The translations under genes were made by a program, and so were the position numbers. Shown here one piece after another: positions 26,201 to 35,838 of a DNA stretch of 64,000 nt. A model generated the notes under the pieces. That model searched no databases, was not told where the DNA came from, and saw only the letters and a list, made by a program, of their open reading frames with translations. The DNA is taken from the NCBI RefSeq assembly GCF_014647215.1, contig NZ_BMOT01000007.1:181782-245781 (forward strand), in the 5' to 3' direction. Source of the DNA: Shewanella aestuarii (GTDB lineage: Bacteria; Pseudomonadota; Gammaproteobacteria; Enterobacterales; Shewanellaceae). Within the stretch, counting starts at the first letter, position 1. Each line of letters begins with the position of its first letter.

Positions 26201-27637
26201 TTATTTGAGTTTTAACACTTGAGCCAATTTAACGATAACAAAGGTTAAGATAATTGAACCGATAATTAGCCCTATAGACAACACGGGGTTTTGCAGTGAC
26301 ATAGGATCAATGACTAGCATTCCGCCAAGACCTAGCATCATGATCCCTGACATCAGCTTAAGCTTTTCACCTTCTTTTTCAGTGAGTTTACGCTTACCTA
26401 ACGTCATAGAAAATACGATAACAATCGTTGCTAACGGAATAACATACACGACGTTATACGCAACGAGGTACAGGTAGCGCTCCATCACATCTAAGTTCGA
26501 AATTGATAGCACTGAGGTATAAATCATAGGGAAACCCGCAGTACACAATAATTCATAGGCATTGGCTAAAATGGCTAGGATGGATGAACCGATAATCATA
26601 GTGGGTAATGAACTGGCCTTAGATAATTTACCCATGCGTTTAATCAGGCTACCTCGGTTTTCGACCGACATGGATAAACTGACATCACCTCGGCCAAAAA
26701 AGTAGTCTTTAATATTTACCGTGGCAGCCACTAATGCCAGTATGCCTGCGCAGGTAATAATGATGCCGCCATCACCGCCGCCAAGCAGTTGGAATAAGTT
26801 GAGCCATGCGCTCATGAAAATGAAGTAAATAAAGCCTGAGAAGAACACAAAAATCCCCCCGACCAATAACATACGTTTTTTACTGCCGGCATTAACCATA
26901 ATGCTGAGTAAGAAAAGTAATACGAAAAATGCACAAGGGTTAAAAGCGTCGACACCCGCTAGCACAATCGTTAACAAGGGGAGTGACATTTTTTCAGGAT
27001 GCACCGCGCCGATTAACGGAATATCCACGGGTTGCACATGAGGTTCCGCTACCTGTGTGGTGTTGCTGTCGCCAGGGTATTGTGACATTCCACAGGTGCT
27101 TGCTGCACCATCATCTGCACTGCTGGTTTCGGCGCAGGTGCCAAATAGTGGCTCATCTTCAGGGGTATTTAGGGTGAGAAAGTCTGCAAGTGTATTGCCT
27201 ATGTCAGGCTGTCCGCCTTGTTTTTTATAGCAATCTATTAGTCGCTCAACAATGTATTGCCCTGTCACTTGGTGGCTGTTGTAGCCAATGATGGCTTCGC
27301 CGCAAACGGCAAAGTAGGGTACGGATTTTGGCTCACTGCCAGTCAGTTTACCCATTTCCATGAGTTTATCGACATTCCCTGGCTTACTTATGAGGTAATC
27401 TTCTACCGCTATCCAATCAAATCGCTCCCCTAAAGCGTCTATAAAGGGGTGGGCTTTTCGGCAATGTGGGCAGGTTTCTGACCAGAAAAAATGTAGCTTG
27501 ATAATCGTTTGGTCAGCTTGTTGAGTCATCCAAATCGAATCGTTTTGAGATGACGCCTGTGCCGCAGGTGAGGTAAAGGCTGCTGAAAATAATAAGATGG
27601 CTAACAATGCCCAAGTGCGCGTGAAAGTAAGATTCAT
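26201..27637 (-). CDS. Thioredoxin-domain / CcdA-DsbD-like membrane fusion protein
   Basis: 478 aa, inner-membrane protein with periplasmic N-terminus. Signal peptide (residues ~1-29), then a thioredoxin-fold domain with active site CPHC (C56/C59) and a cis-proline loop (SVPYFAVC). A ~60-residue linker with a cysteine pair (~C168, C182) leads to a six- to eight-helix membrane domain. That domain has conserved-type cysteines in FNPCAFF (C235) and LLCTAGFP (C365), as in DsbD/CcdA/ScsB electron carriers. Probably moves reducing power from the cytosol to periplasmic thiols. It sits upstream of cpxR-cpxA on the same strand, hinting at a link between envelope redox state and Cpx signalling. Start ATG 27637 (AAGG upstream). 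Confidence 0.8.
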   Translation of the reverse strand: MNLTFTRTWALLAILLFSAAFTSPAAQASSQNDSIWMTQQADQTIIKLHFFWSETCPHCRKAHPFIDALGERFDWIAVEDYLISKPGNVDKLMEMGKLTGSEPKSVPYFAVCGEAIIGYNSHQVTGQYIVERLIDCYKKQGGQPDIGNTLADFLTLNTPEDEPLFGTCAETSSADDGAASTCGMSQYPGDSNTTQVAEPHVQPVDIPLIGAVHPEKMSLPLLTIVLAGVDAFNPCAFFVLLFLLSIMVNAGSKKRMLLVGGIFVFFSGFIYFIFMSAWLNLFQLLGGGDGGIIITCAGILALVAATVNIKDYFFGRGDVSLSMSVENRGSLIKRMGKLSKASSLPTMIIGSSILAILANAYELLCTAGFPMIYTSVLSISNLDVMERYLYLVAYNVVYVIPLATIVIVFSMTLGKRKLTEKEGEKLKLMSGIMMLGLGGMLVIDPMSLQNPVLSIGLIIGSIILTFVIVKLAQVLKLK

Positions 27638-27789
27638 GATAGACCTTAATAAGAAATACAATCTTTAGCTAATTTTATGCTTAAGGCGTTGCTATGTAAG
27701 TATCAGGTTGTCGTTACGTTAACTTGCTCTCATTAAATCACAACATTTACAGTATTTTGTTAGCTTGATCACTGACTCATTTTAACGGC

Positions 27790-27804
27790 TTTACATAGCT
27801 TTAC
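27790..27804. promoter_or_regulatory. CpxR binding box
   Basis: TTTAC-ATAGC-TTTAC, on the other strand GTAAA-N5-GTAAA, an exact match to the CpxR consensus. It lies between the divergent thioredoxin-fusion/cpxRA unit and the cpxP-like gene. It sits 16 bases before a TTGACA (27821-27826) that may be the -35 of the cpxP-like promoter (the -10 is unclear, TAGGTT at 27842). Confidence 0.8.
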
Positions 27805-27916
27805 GCTACTAGCACCCTCATTGACATTGCGATCGGTAAACTAGGTTCCATGTTGTGAACTTTGCCAACATTCAATTAGGCTTAATTAATAAGTCATCAT
27901 CAACGAGGTAATAGCT

Positions 27917-28405
27917 ATGAAAACATGTCTTCCTATTAAAGCGGCTCTTGTTGCACTGATTGCAAGTTCGGCTCTATTAACAGGCCAGCTTTATGCTCAA
28001 TCAGCCGAAGAGCCAGCAGGCAGCGCTCAGGTTGAGCGACCAGCAGCAGGTAAATATTCCCATGGTCACGCAAGAAGTGGCATGCATAAAATGCTACGTA
28101 AGTTAGAGCTTACTGAGGCACAAAAAGCGGATGTAAAAGCGATTGTTGAAAAATACAAAACACAAGGTTCAGATAAGCCGTCGGCAGAAGCGAGAGCGGC
28201 TCATAAAGCTGAGATGTTGAGTTTAATCACCCATGCTAATTTTGATGAAACCAAGGCACAAGAGCTCATTGCTACCAAGCAAGAGTATAAGGCTGTTCAA
28301 ATGCTACAGCATTTGAAAATGCAAAATGAAATCTACCAGTTATTGACCCCTGAACAACAAACTAAGTTTACTCAACGCCTAGAAAAACAGGGTAAAAAGC
28401 GTTAA
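27917..28405 (+). CDS. cpxP: CpxP/Spy-family periplasmic chaperone/inhibitor
   Basis: 162 aa with signal peptide ending LYAQ. The mature part is helical and highly charged with both family LTxxQ motifs (KLELTEAQKAD, ~residue 75, and LLTPEQQ, ~residue 147). CpxP binds the CpxA sensor domain and misfolded proteins, dampening the response; Spy is a sister chaperone, and the two cannot be cleanly separated here. Its place divergent from cpxRA, its consensus CpxR box and the next gene fieF argue for cpxP (the same order as E. coli cpxP-fieF). Ribosome site GAGG 8 bases upstream. Confidence 0.82.
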   Translation: MKTCLPIKAALVALIASSALLTGQLYAQSAEEPAGSAQVERPAAGKYSHGHARSGMHKMLRKLELTEAQKADVKAIVEKYKTQGSDKPSAEARAAHKAEMLSLITHANFDETKAQELIATKQEYKAVQMLQHLKMQNEIYQLLTPEQQTKFTQRLEKQGKKR

Positions 28406-28431
28406 CTGTTATTCGCAGCATTTCGATGGCA

Positions 28432-28470
28432 ACCGTTAAGTTAATTATTAACTTAACGGTTTGTCGCTTT
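28432..28470 (+). terminator. Terminator after cpxP
   Basis: ACCGTTAAGTTAA, loop TTA, TTAACTTAACGGT (28432-28460), followed by TTGTCGCTTT; a 13-bp stem starting 27 bases after the stop codon. Confidence 0.7.
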
Positions 28471-28583
28471 CATCACACTTTCACCGCGTGATCTTGTTAA
28501 AAAAGGTAAACATTGTCGAAGCCATGCCCAGATAATTGCTATGATAAAGCCAAATAACCATTAATGATTGGGTGAATTCGGAA

Positions 28584-29453
28584 ATGAAAACCAACCAAAA
28601 TTATGATTTTTGGGTCAAACTAGCGAGTAGAGCCTCAGTGGCCGTTGCGTTAGGCTTAATCGTCATAAAGATGATTGCGTGGTTATACTCAGGTTCGGCA
28701 AGTATGTTGGCTTCGCTGACAGACTCATTCGCTGACGCGATGGCATCTATCATCAACTTCATTGCCATTCGCTATGCAATTGTCCCAGCTGATAAAGACC
28801 ATCGATATGGTCATGGTAAAGCTGAGCCATTGGCATCGTTAGCACAATCTGGTTTTATTTTAGGTTCAGCTTGTATATTGCTGTTCTATGGTGGTGAAAA
28901 GCTAATAAACCCCGTACCTGTTACCCATGCAACCTTAGGTGTTGTGGTATCGATTATTGCAATTATTGTGACTCTGGGATTAGTTTTACTGCAGAGAAAA
29001 GCCCTAGAGCAAACCAGCAGTTCGGTTGTTGAAGCGGACTCATTGCATTATAAATCTGACTTGTTTTTAAACTCGGCAGTATTACTGGCATTGGTGTTAG
29101 CCAACTATGGCTGGTGGTGGGCCGATGGTTTGTTTGCCGTGCTGATTGCACTCTTTATTGGTCAACAGGCCATAGATTTAGGCTACCGTTCAATACAAAG
29201 TTTACTCGATAGAGAGCTTGATCCCGAAACCCGAGATCAAATTAAAACCTTAGCCTTAGCGGATAGCCATGTAAAAGGCATTCACGATTTACGTACGCGT
29301 CAGTCAGGGAAAACCATTTTTATTCAATTGCATTTAGAGTTAGACGGCAGTCAACCTCTGTTTGATGCCCATCGAATTGCCGATGCGACAGGTTTACGGA
29401 TTCAAAATGCTTTTGAAGAAGCTGAGGTGATTATCCACCAAGATCCGGTTTAG
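28584..29453 (+). CDS. fieF: Cation-diffusion-facilitator metal exporter
   Basis: 289 aa, CDF family, inner-membrane antiporter that removes Fe(II)/Zn(II) in exchange for protons. Six TM helices. The metal-site residues are present: TDSFAD (two aspartates in TM2, residues ~40-46 region) and LHYKSD (His and Asp in TM5), plus the cytosolic C-terminal ferredoxin-like domain with HDLRTRQSG and IIHQDP. Synteny with cpxP supports FieF (YiiP) over ZitB-type proteins. I start it at the ATG at 28584; a GTG at 28572 is an alternative. Confidence 0.92.
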   Translation: MKTNQNYDFWVKLASRASVAVALGLIVIKMIAWLYSGSASMLASLTDSFADAMASIINFIAIRYAIVPADKDHRYGHGKAEPLASLAQSGFILGSACILLFYGGEKLINPVPVTHATLGVVVSIIAIIVTLGLVLLQRKALEQTSSSVVEADSLHYKSDLFLNSAVLLALVLANYGWWWADGLFAVLIALFIGQQAIDLGYRSIQSLLDRELDPETRDQIKTLALADSHVKGIHDLRTRQSGKTIFIQLHLELDGSQPLFDAHRIADATGLRIQNAFEEAEVIIHQDPV

Positions 29454-29470
29454 GTGACACCAACTGCAGA

Positions 29471-29500
29471 GAAGCCTAGAGCCAATTCTAGGCTTCATTC
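29471..29500. terminator. Bidirectional terminator between fieF and ntrC
   Basis: GAAGCCTAGA, 6-base loop, TCTAGGCTTC followed by ATTC. A 10-bp perfect stem between two converging genes. The T tract is weak, so I rate it below the strong ones. Confidence 0.65.
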
Positions 29501-29534
29501 TATGTTATCTAAGCTAACCTCAACTCGGACTAAG

Positions 29535-30947
29535 CTACTCCATTGATAACTCTTTGAGTTTACGTGTTAGCGTATTACGCCCCCAACCTAAACGTTTTGC
29601 CGCTTCTTGCTTATGACCTTGAGTATGCTTTAATGCGGTTTCAAGTAATATGCGTTCAAAAGCGGGCTGTATTTCGGTCAATAAATCATTTTCGCCGGCA
29701 GCGAGTTTTTCATCTATCCAACTTTTCAACGCAGACTGCCAATCACCATGGGCTACTTGATTTTGATGGTTTGATACCGGATCTTTGAGTAATTCCGGCG
29801 GTAAATCCTGCGGCAAAATTTCCTGGCCCGATGCCATGACGGTTAACCAACGGCAGGTGTTTTCTAGCTGACGTACGTTACCTGGCCAAGGCAATTGAGA
29901 CAATTTAGCCGCAGTATCTTTGGTTAATATTTTGGGTTCAACACCAATTTCTTTGGCTGCTGAGTTGAGGAAGTGAGTGGCTAATTGAGGTATATCCTCA
30001 CGGCGTTGTGATAACGGGGGTAAGTGCACTCGTATCACATTGAGACGATGGAATAAGTCTTCGCGAAAAGTCCCTTTTTGAACCAGTAATTCAAGATTTT
30101 GGTGGGTTGCAGCAATAATTCGCACATCCACTTGTACCGCTTGATGTCCGCCTACGCGATAAAATTGGCCATCAGACAATACCCGCAATAATCGAGTTTG
30201 CACATCAATCGGCATATCGCCAATTTCATCTAAAAATAATGTGCCGCCGTTGGCTTGCTCAAAACGCCCCTGGCGCACATTTGCTGCCCCTGTAAACGCG
30301 CCTTTTTCATGGCCAAAAAGTTCCGATTCAATCAAGTCTTTAGGGATCGCCGCCATGTTAAGTGCAATAAATGATTTATCTTTACGTGGGCTGTGTTTGT
30401 GCAGTGCGCCAGCGACTAATTCTTTACCCGTTCCAGATTGTCCATTAATTAATACACTAATAGATGAACGTGACAGACGTCCAATGGCACGAAACACCTC
30501 TTGCATCGAAGGGGCTTCGCCAATAATTTCAGGGGTTTTCACGGCGGTTTCAGCCGGAGTAGAAGGTACTTGCTCAGTTGCATGGGTGAGTGCGCGCTCT
30601 ACTAACGCTATGGCTTCATCAATATCAAAAGGCTTTGGCAGGTACTCAAAAGCCCCTGCCTGATAAGCACTCACGGCACTGTCTAAATCCGAATGAGCCG
30701 TCATAATAATCACCGGTATATGCGGATAATGTAGCTGTAAACGGTCTAGGAGAGTGAGTCCATCCGTGCCCGGCATGCGGATATCAGACACTATGACTTG
30801 TGGCTGTGAATGTTCTAATGCTTGCCATAATGACTCGGCAGCCGCAAAGCTTGCACTGCTAAGTTTGGCGCCGGATAACGCTTTTTCTAGCACCCAGCGA
30901 ATAGAGCTATCATCATCTAAAACCCATACTTGTTCGCTTATTGTCAT
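29535..30947 (-). CDS. glnG: Nitrogen regulatory protein NtrC (sigma-54 activator)
   Basis: 470 aa. Receiver domain with D55 (IVSDIRMPG) and K in LPKPFD. AAA+ sigma-54 interaction domain with Walker A GQSGTGKE, the GAFTGA loop, and Walker B GGTLFLDEIGD. C-terminal Fis-type helix-turn-helix (GHKQEAAKRLGWGRNTLTRK). When phosphorylated by NtrB under nitrogen limitation it activates glnA and other sigma-54 genes. The ATG at 30947 has GAGGT upstream. The gap to ntrB is 32 bases, so the two form one operon. Confidence 0.96.
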   Translation of the reverse strand: MTISEQVWVLDDDSSIRWVLEKALSGAKLSSASFAAAESLWQALEHSQPQVIVSDIRMPGTDGLTLLDRLQLHYPHIPVIIMTAHSDLDSAVSAYQAGAFEYLPKPFDIDEAIALVERALTHATEQVPSTPAETAVKTPEIIGEAPSMQEVFRAIGRLSRSSISVLINGQSGTGKELVAGALHKHSPRKDKSFIALNMAAIPKDLIESELFGHEKGAFTGAANVRQGRFEQANGGTLFLDEIGDMPIDVQTRLLRVLSDGQFYRVGGHQAVQVDVRIIAATHQNLELLVQKGTFREDLFHRLNVIRVHLPPLSQRREDIPQLATHFLNSAAKEIGVEPKILTKDTAAKLSQLPWPGNVRQLENTCRWLTVMASGQEILPQDLPPELLKDPVSNHQNQVAHGDWQSALKSWIDEKLAAGENDLLTEIQPAFERILLETALKHTQGHKQEAAKRLGWGRNTLTRKLKELSME

Positions 30948-30979
30948 CTTGCTACCTCGTTCTGCCTTTAGGTCTAAAA

Positions 30980-32017
30980 TTATTGTAATGGCAGCGTAAT
31001 GATAAATTCGGTATGGCCAGGCGCAGAGACACAGTCTATGCGGCCGCCATGAAGTCTTGCAATGTTGTGAGCTATTGATAAACCAAGGCCCGAGCCGTCT
31101 TCTCTACCTGTGACCATTGGGTAAAATAAGGTATCCATTAGTTCGGGTGGTATACCAGGGCCGTTATCGATAATTGATAAGGCCAAAACTAGTCGATATC
31201 TCTGGGTGCCTATGGTCACTTGGTGTTGTGTACGGGTCTTGATCAGAATTTCGCCACCACTATTGTCGAGTGCCTGAATGGCATTTTGAACTATGTTGAG
31301 GACAGCTTGTTGAAGTTGATCTGGATCCATCTGAATGTCGGGGATAGAAGGATCATAATCACGCTTTAACTTGATGTTTTCAGGCAATGCCATTTCAACG
31401 AGTTTTAATACTTTTTGTACCACCTGATGGATATTATGCTCGGTGTGCTGCGTTGGGCGTTGTGGGCCTAATAATCGGTCAACCAAGCTACGTAAACGGT
31501 CGGCTTGCTCAATAATTAAATGGGTGAATTCTTTTAATTCAGGAGAGTGAAGCTCTCTTGATAACAGTTGCGCAGCACCTCTTAAGCCCCCGAGTGGATT
31601 TTTAATCTCGTGGGCTAAATTGCGAACTAAATATTGGGCTGCTTGTTGTTGTGCATCCATATTAAGTTGCTGGTGGATACGACGTTGCTGATCGACTTGG
31701 CGTAGCTCTAAAATGCTTAGGTTTTGCTCATTTTCAATAGGAATTAACGTGAGATCTATCGTGTGATGTTGGCCATCTAAGGTGATCAACGCTGCGGTGT
31801 TAACAGTAATACCTTGGTTTGACGAGACGGCATCGCGCAAAATATGTTCATCAACACCCAAAAATTGGTATAAATCCGGTAAACGCAATTCAAGAAGTTT
31901 ATGGTTAGCGACAGCCAATAGTTGTTCAGCCGCAGCGTTTGCAAAACGAGGCTTTAGGTTAGTGTCGATGACTAACACAGCGGTGACTAAATGATTTAGT
32001 AGGTTATTGGTGTCCAT
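30980..32017 (-). CDS. glnL: Nitrogen regulation sensor histidine kinase NtrB
   Basis: 345 aa, cytosolic. PAS domain (residues ~1-100: VLVIDTNLKPRFANAAAEQL), then a histidine-kinase core with NLAHEIKNPLGGLRGAAQLL (His ~136) and ATPase boxes NIVQNAIQAL, DNGPGIP, GLGLSIAHNI. Partner of NtrC, controlled in the family by PII. I start it at the ATG at 32017 (AGGA 7 bases upstream), not the 14-residue longer option, because that extension would lie inside two overlapping NtrC sites (32039-32068). Confidence 0.95.
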   Translation of the reverse strand: MDTNNLLNHLVTAVLVIDTNLKPRFANAAAEQLLAVANHKLLELRLPDLYQFLGVDEHILRDAVSSNQGITVNTAALITLDGQHHTIDLTLIPIENEQNLSILELRQVDQQRRIHQQLNMDAQQQAAQYLVRNLAHEIKNPLGGLRGAAQLLSRELHSPELKEFTHLIIEQADRLRSLVDRLLGPQRPTQHTEHNIHQVVQKVLKLVEMALPENIKLKRDYDPSIPDIQMDPDQLQQAVLNIVQNAIQALDNSGGEILIKTRTQHQVTIGTQRYRLVLALSIIDNGPGIPPELMDTLFYPMVTGREDGSGLGLSIAHNIARLHGGRIDCVSAPGHTEFIITLPLQ

Positions 32018-32038
32018 TTGCCGTCCTGGGTATTGGGT

Positions 32039-32068
32039 TGCACTATTATGGTGCACCAATATGGTGCA
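32039..32068. promoter_or_regulatory. Two overlapping NtrC-binding sites upstream of ntrB
   Basis: Site A 32039-32055, TGCACTATTATGGTGCA; site B 32052-32068, TGCACCAATATGGTGCA, an exact match to the NtrC consensus TGCACC-N5-GGTGCA. They end ~22 bases upstream of the ntrB ATG. In enteric bacteria NtrC represses its own operon from such a position; I infer the same here. Confidence 0.85.
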
Positions 32069-32153
32069 TGCTGCAAGCCAGTTTCATCAAGCAAATGTTT
32101 CGGTTGGTAAAGAGGTGGTTAAATTAATACATTGTTTTTAATGAAATTAATAA

Positions 32154-32684
32154 TTAACCCCCTCGCGGGGTAGGCCGTGTTACCAAAGTTGCTTGATGAA
32201 GATAGATGGTTCTAGGAGAACTAGATGCAAGGACTTTGCCGTTTTGATCCAATGCTTTCACTACAATGGCATGTTCACCACGATAAATGCCTTCAAGGCT
32301 AAAGGTGGTTGATGTTTGAGGTTGAGCTTTTATTTCACCATCAATGAATAATGCCAACAGCATGCCGCGTAATAGTTTAGGCGCGACACTTACAGTAACA
32401 TCGAATTTGCCTTCATTACTGCGAATGGTTTCTTCATGGGTAGGCGAGACAATCGTGATTGTGGTGTTAACCGCGGTATCAAGCTCTGATTCTTTGGGGG
32501 AGTTAAGTTTGGTTTCGCGAAGCGCAATGGTATTTTGGGTATTTTGCTTCACTTCTACAAGCTCAGCATTCTGCTGAGGCTCATCGGCATAATGAACCTT
32601 GCCATTTTCATCAACCCATCGATAAACCGCAGCGCTGCTGCATAAGCTAATACTGAGTAGGCCGAATAATAATATAAGTCGCAT
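32154..32684 (-). CDS. DUF4124 domain-containing exported protein
   Basis: 176 aa. Signal peptide (MRLILLFGLLSISLCSSA), then the DUF4124 signature AVYRWVDENGKVHYADEPQ right after cleavage. The later part (ITIVSPTHEETIRSNEGKF; VSVAPKLLRGMLLALFIDG) resembles an Ig-like beta domain of the kind that follows DUF4124 in such proteins. Function unknown. I use the ATG at 32684 with AAAGGG upstream. It lies between glnA and ntrBC but on its own transcript, in a position that recurs, to my knowledge, next to glnA in Shewanella and relatives. Confidence 0.85.
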   Translation of the reverse strand: MRLILLFGLLSISLCSSAAVYRWVDENGKVHYADEPQQNAELVEVKQNTQNTIALRETKLNSPKESELDTAVNTTITIVSPTHEETIRSNEGKFDVTVSVAPKLLRGMLLALFIDGEIKAQPQTSTTFSLEGIYRGEHAIVVKALDQNGKVLASSSPRTIYLHQATLVTRPTPRGG

Positions 32685-33130
32685 CTTGATCCCTTTCTCA
32701 CCGAGTGACAACTGCTATAGTAGACTTTTTTGAATCAAAAACTAGCATAGTTTATTTAGGCTAATTTACCCAAATACCCAACCGATATTGGATTAACTCT
32801 ATTTCAGCATCATGACATGGTATTAGCTTACTCTTTGTCGCTAATCATTTAAGACAATACGGCCAAAAATAAGTGAGTATGGTATTAGCGGTTTTGAATT
32901 AACAAGCCGCCTTAAGATGAAAACTCAATTCATTTAAGTGAGCTTACTTTCTTAGCGTTGTGATTTTTTATTGAGATAATGACACTCTGCTAGTGCGAGA
33001 AATAATGCGTTGCGGGGTCAGCCTGAGGAAATGCTTTCGATGAGAGTGTAATAGCCCTGAAATGACCTTCAAGGCTTAGTCTGGCATGAAGAATGTAGCA
33101 ATTAAAGTCCGATTGTTTATCAATAATGGC
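32685..33130. other. Intergenic region between DUF4124 gene and ppnP
   Basis: About 445 bases. It must hold the promoter of the DUF4124 gene (minus strand). A weak inverted repeat AGCCCTGAA / TTCAAGGCT (33053-33076) may act as a terminator for ppnP, but no U tract follows. No coding signal was seen. Confidence 0.4.
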
Positions 33131-33436
33131 TTACAGGTAACTACAACAATATTCCGCTACCGCACTGGTACGAATGCTAAAACTCACGCCTGCAGCTAAT
33201 TTAAAATGAGCGCCGGCTGGATAGTTAGCCCATTCAGATGCATTAGGGAGTAGCACGTCAAAATCACCTGAAGTCACTTTCATTATTTCTGCTTGAGACG
33301 TTGAAAATGTATATTCCCCCGGCAATACCACGCCTAAGGTTTGTTTTGAACCATCGGCAAAAAATACCACTCGACTAGTTACTTTACCATCAAAATACAC
33401 GTTTGCTTGCAGCGCCACATTGACATTTTCTAACAT
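33131..33436 (-). CDS. ppnP: Pyrimidine/purine nucleoside phosphorylase
   Basis: 101 aa. Small single-domain cupin related to E. coli PpnP (YaiE): [20 protein letters not shown] at the start, then [20 protein letters not shown] and LLPNASEW, ending AEYCCSYL. It phosphorolyses a range of nucleosides to the base and ribose 1-phosphate. The length matches the ~95-aa family. I start it at the ATG at 33436 (GGAG and GGGTGA upstream), not at 33451. Monocistronic. Confidence 0.92.
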   Translation of the reverse strand: MLENVNVALQANVYFDGKVTSRVVFFADGSKQTLGVVLPGEYTFSTSQAEIMKVTSGDFDVLLPNASEWANYPAGAHFKLAAGVSFSIRTSAVAEYCCSYL

Positions 33437-33543
33437 ATTCACCCACTCCATAAAATAAGTTGGTGTGAATTTATATCTATTTATTGTGAATATCTAGTTA
33501 TTTTTTAATGTGGTGATTCTTAATTGAAAACAAGCAGACACAA

Positions 33544-33569
33544 AAAAGCCCAGAATAATCTGGGCTTTT
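33544..33569 (-). terminator. Rho-independent terminator after typA
   Basis: AAAAGCCCAGA, loop ATAA, TCTGGGCTTTT; on the minus strand the AAAA end gives the U tract. It lies 26 bases after the typA stop. Confidence 0.9.
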
Positions 33570-33594
33570 AATTCAACTCAAATAAGCTGACTGA

Positions 33595-35412
33595 TTACGC
33601 ACCAGCGCGGTTATGGCGCTTACGTTCGTTTTCAGTTAAGTGTCTCTTACGAACACGGATGTTCTTAGGCGTTACTTCTACTAATTCGTCATCATCGATG
33701 AACTCAAGCGCTTGCTCTAAAGTCATGTTGATTGGCGGAGTTAGTACTTGTGCTTCATCAGTACCAGAAGCACGCATGTTAGTAAGCTGCTTACCTTTCA
33801 AACAGTTAACTGTTAGATCGTTTGAGCGAGCGTGAATACCAACAACTTGACCTTCATACACTTCAGCTGCGTGGCCAATAAACAAACGACCACGGTCTTG
33901 TAAACCGAATAGTGCGAATGTTAGTGCTTTACCCGTTGCGTTTGAAATCAATACACCGTTAGCACGTTGACCAATGTCACCGCCTTTATGAGGGGCATAG
34001 TGATCAAATGAATGATAAATCAAACCAGTACCAGACGTGGCGGTTAAGAATTCAGTTTGGAAACCGATTAAGCCACGGCTTGGGATAATAAAGTCGATAC
34101 GTACACGACCCTTACCGTCAAGTTGCATGTCTTTCATTTCAGCTTTACGGGTACCTAATTTTTCAATTACAGTGCCTTGGTGCTCTTCTTCAACGTCAAC
34201 CGTTACGGTTTCGAATGGCTCACATAATTCACCATCAATCGTCTTAAGAATAACTTCTGGGCGTGATACGGCTAACTCGTAACCTTCACGACGCATGTTT
34301 TCAATCAGGATTGATAAGTGTAATTCACCACGGCCAGAAACACGGAAACGGTCTGGACTGTCAGTTTCTTCAACACGTAATGCAACGTTATGAACCAATT
34401 CTTGTTGTAAACGCTCAAGAATATTACGTGAAGTAACATACTTACCTTCTTTACCCGCGAACGGAGAAGTGTTTACTTGGAAAGTCATGGTTAATGTAGG
34501 TTCATCAACAGATAACGGTGGTAATGCTTCAACTTCAGTTACGGCACAAACCGTATCAGAAATTTTTAGCTCGCCAAGACCGGTAATTGCAACGATGTCA
34601 CCAGCGTTAGCAATTTCAACTTCAGTACGGTCTAGACCCATGTAACCTAATACTTGGCCCATTTTACCGTTACGTTTCTTACCGTCAGCGCCGATCACAG
34701 TAACCTGTTGACCAGTTTTTACGCTACCACGCTTGATACGACCAACACCGATTACACCCACGTATGAGTTATAATCAAGTTGTGAAATTTGCATCTGGAA
34801 AGCACCTTCAGCGTCAGCGTCAGGGAAAGATACTTTTTCAACGATTGTTTGGAACAAAGGCGTCATGTCTTCGCTTGTATCTTCAGGATCTAAGGTTGCG
34901 AAACCATTTAATGCTGAAGCGTAAACGATAGGGAAGTCTAACTGCTCGTCAGTTGCACCTAAGTTGTCGAATAAATCGAAAACTTGGTCAATAACCCAAT
35001 CAGGACGTGCACCAGGACGGTCAATCTTGTTGATCACAACGATTGGCTTAAGACCTTGAGCAAATGCTTTTTTAGTTACGAAGCGAGTTTGTGGCATTGG
35101 GCCATCAACTGCATCTACTAGTAATAAAACTGAGTCAACCATAGACAGAACACGTTCAACTTCACCACCGAAATCGGCGTGACCTGGTGTGTCTACGATG
35201 TTAATACGGTAGTCGTTCCACTTGATGGCAGTGTTTTTTGCCAGAATGGTGATCCCACGTTCTTTTTCAAGATCGTTTGAATCCATCACCCGCTCAGTAG
35301 CTTCTCCTCGAGATGCAAGGGTTCCTGACTGCGCCAGCAACTTGTCTACCAGGGTTGTTTTGCCATGGTCAACGTGTGCAATAATGGCGATGTTACGTAA
35401 ATTCTCTAGCAC
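33595..35412 (-). CDS. typA: Ribosome-associated GTPase TypA/BipA
   Basis: 605 aa translational GTPase, EF-G-like, involved in 50S ribosome assembly and growth at low temperature or under stress. G motifs: AHVDHGKTT (G1), ITILAKNT (G2), [12 protein letters not shown] (G3), NKIDRPGA (G4), SALNG (G5), plus the characteristic C-terminal domain ending [14 protein letters not shown] start it at the GTG at 35412 because GAGG lies 8 bases before it; an ATG at 35439 has none. Transcribed away from glnA. Confidence 0.95.
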   Translation of the reverse strand: MLENLRNIAIIAHVDHGKTTLVDKLLAQSGTLASRGEATERVMDSNDLEKERGITILAKNTAIKWNDYRINIVDTPGHADFGGEVERVLSMVDSVLLLVDAVDGPMPQTRFVTKKAFAQGLKPIVVINKIDRPGARPDWVIDQVFDLFDNLGATDEQLDFPIVYASALNGFATLDPEDTSEDMTPLFQTIVEKVSFPDADAEGAFQMQISQLDYNSYVGVIGVGRIKRGSVKTGQQVTVIGADGKKRNGKMGQVLGYMGLDRTEVEIANAGDIVAITGLGELKISDTVCAVTEVEALPPLSVDEPTLTMTFQVNTSPFAGKEGKYVTSRNILERLQQELVHNVALRVEETDSPDRFRVSGRGELHLSILIENMRREGYELAVSRPEVILKTIDGELCEPFETVTVDVEEEHQGTVIEKLGTRKAEMKDMQLDGKGRVRIDFIIPSRGLIGFQTEFLTATSGTGLIYHSFDHYAPHKGGDIGQRANGVLISNATGKALTFALFGLQDRGRLFIGHAAEVYEGQVVGIHARSNDLTVNCLKGKQLTNMRASGTDEAQVLTPPINMTLEQALEFIDDDELVEVTPKNIRVRKRHLTENERKRHNRAGA

Positions 35413-35738
35413 GGATAAAACCTCTATACCATCAAACAAAAAAGGGATTATTTACAGTTGCTATTAAGTATAGCCACCATAAAAAAGCGTGCCATTCTAC
35501 TCCAGCAAGGCCTCAGTAGATAGGATTTTTTTTGAACACCACGTATTTTCACACGTTTGGACAGATATATGTCGACTGAACTGGCTTAAAAGGTTGTTGT
35601 GATGACTCGATGACTGATAAACATTAAGAACACAGTTTTCTGAATTAGGTTGGGTAAATTGTTATCTCAGTACACTTTTTGTTGATGAGTCTCTATATAC
35701 TCGGCATGTTCATTTACGGTGCAGCCCAGCTTAACTGT

Positions 35739-35776
35739 TGCACCAAATTAGTGCTTTTGTGGATCTTTTTGGTGCA
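35739..35776 (+). promoter_or_regulatory. NtrC enhancer sites upstream of glnA
   Basis: Site 1 at 35739-35755, TGCACCAAATTAGTGCT, close to consensus. Site 2 at 35760-35776 has a perfect right half (TTGGTGCA) and a poor left half. Their start points are 21 bp apart, two helical turns, on the same DNA face, as for cooperative NtrC binding. They lie ~90-125 bases upstream of the predicted sigma-54 start. A lone GGTGCA half-site is at 35719. Confidence 0.8.
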
Positions 35777-35838
35777 ATTTGATGGTCACTTTATAATGCT
35801 AAAAAATCAAATTCATATAATTCAATGTGTTATATATT

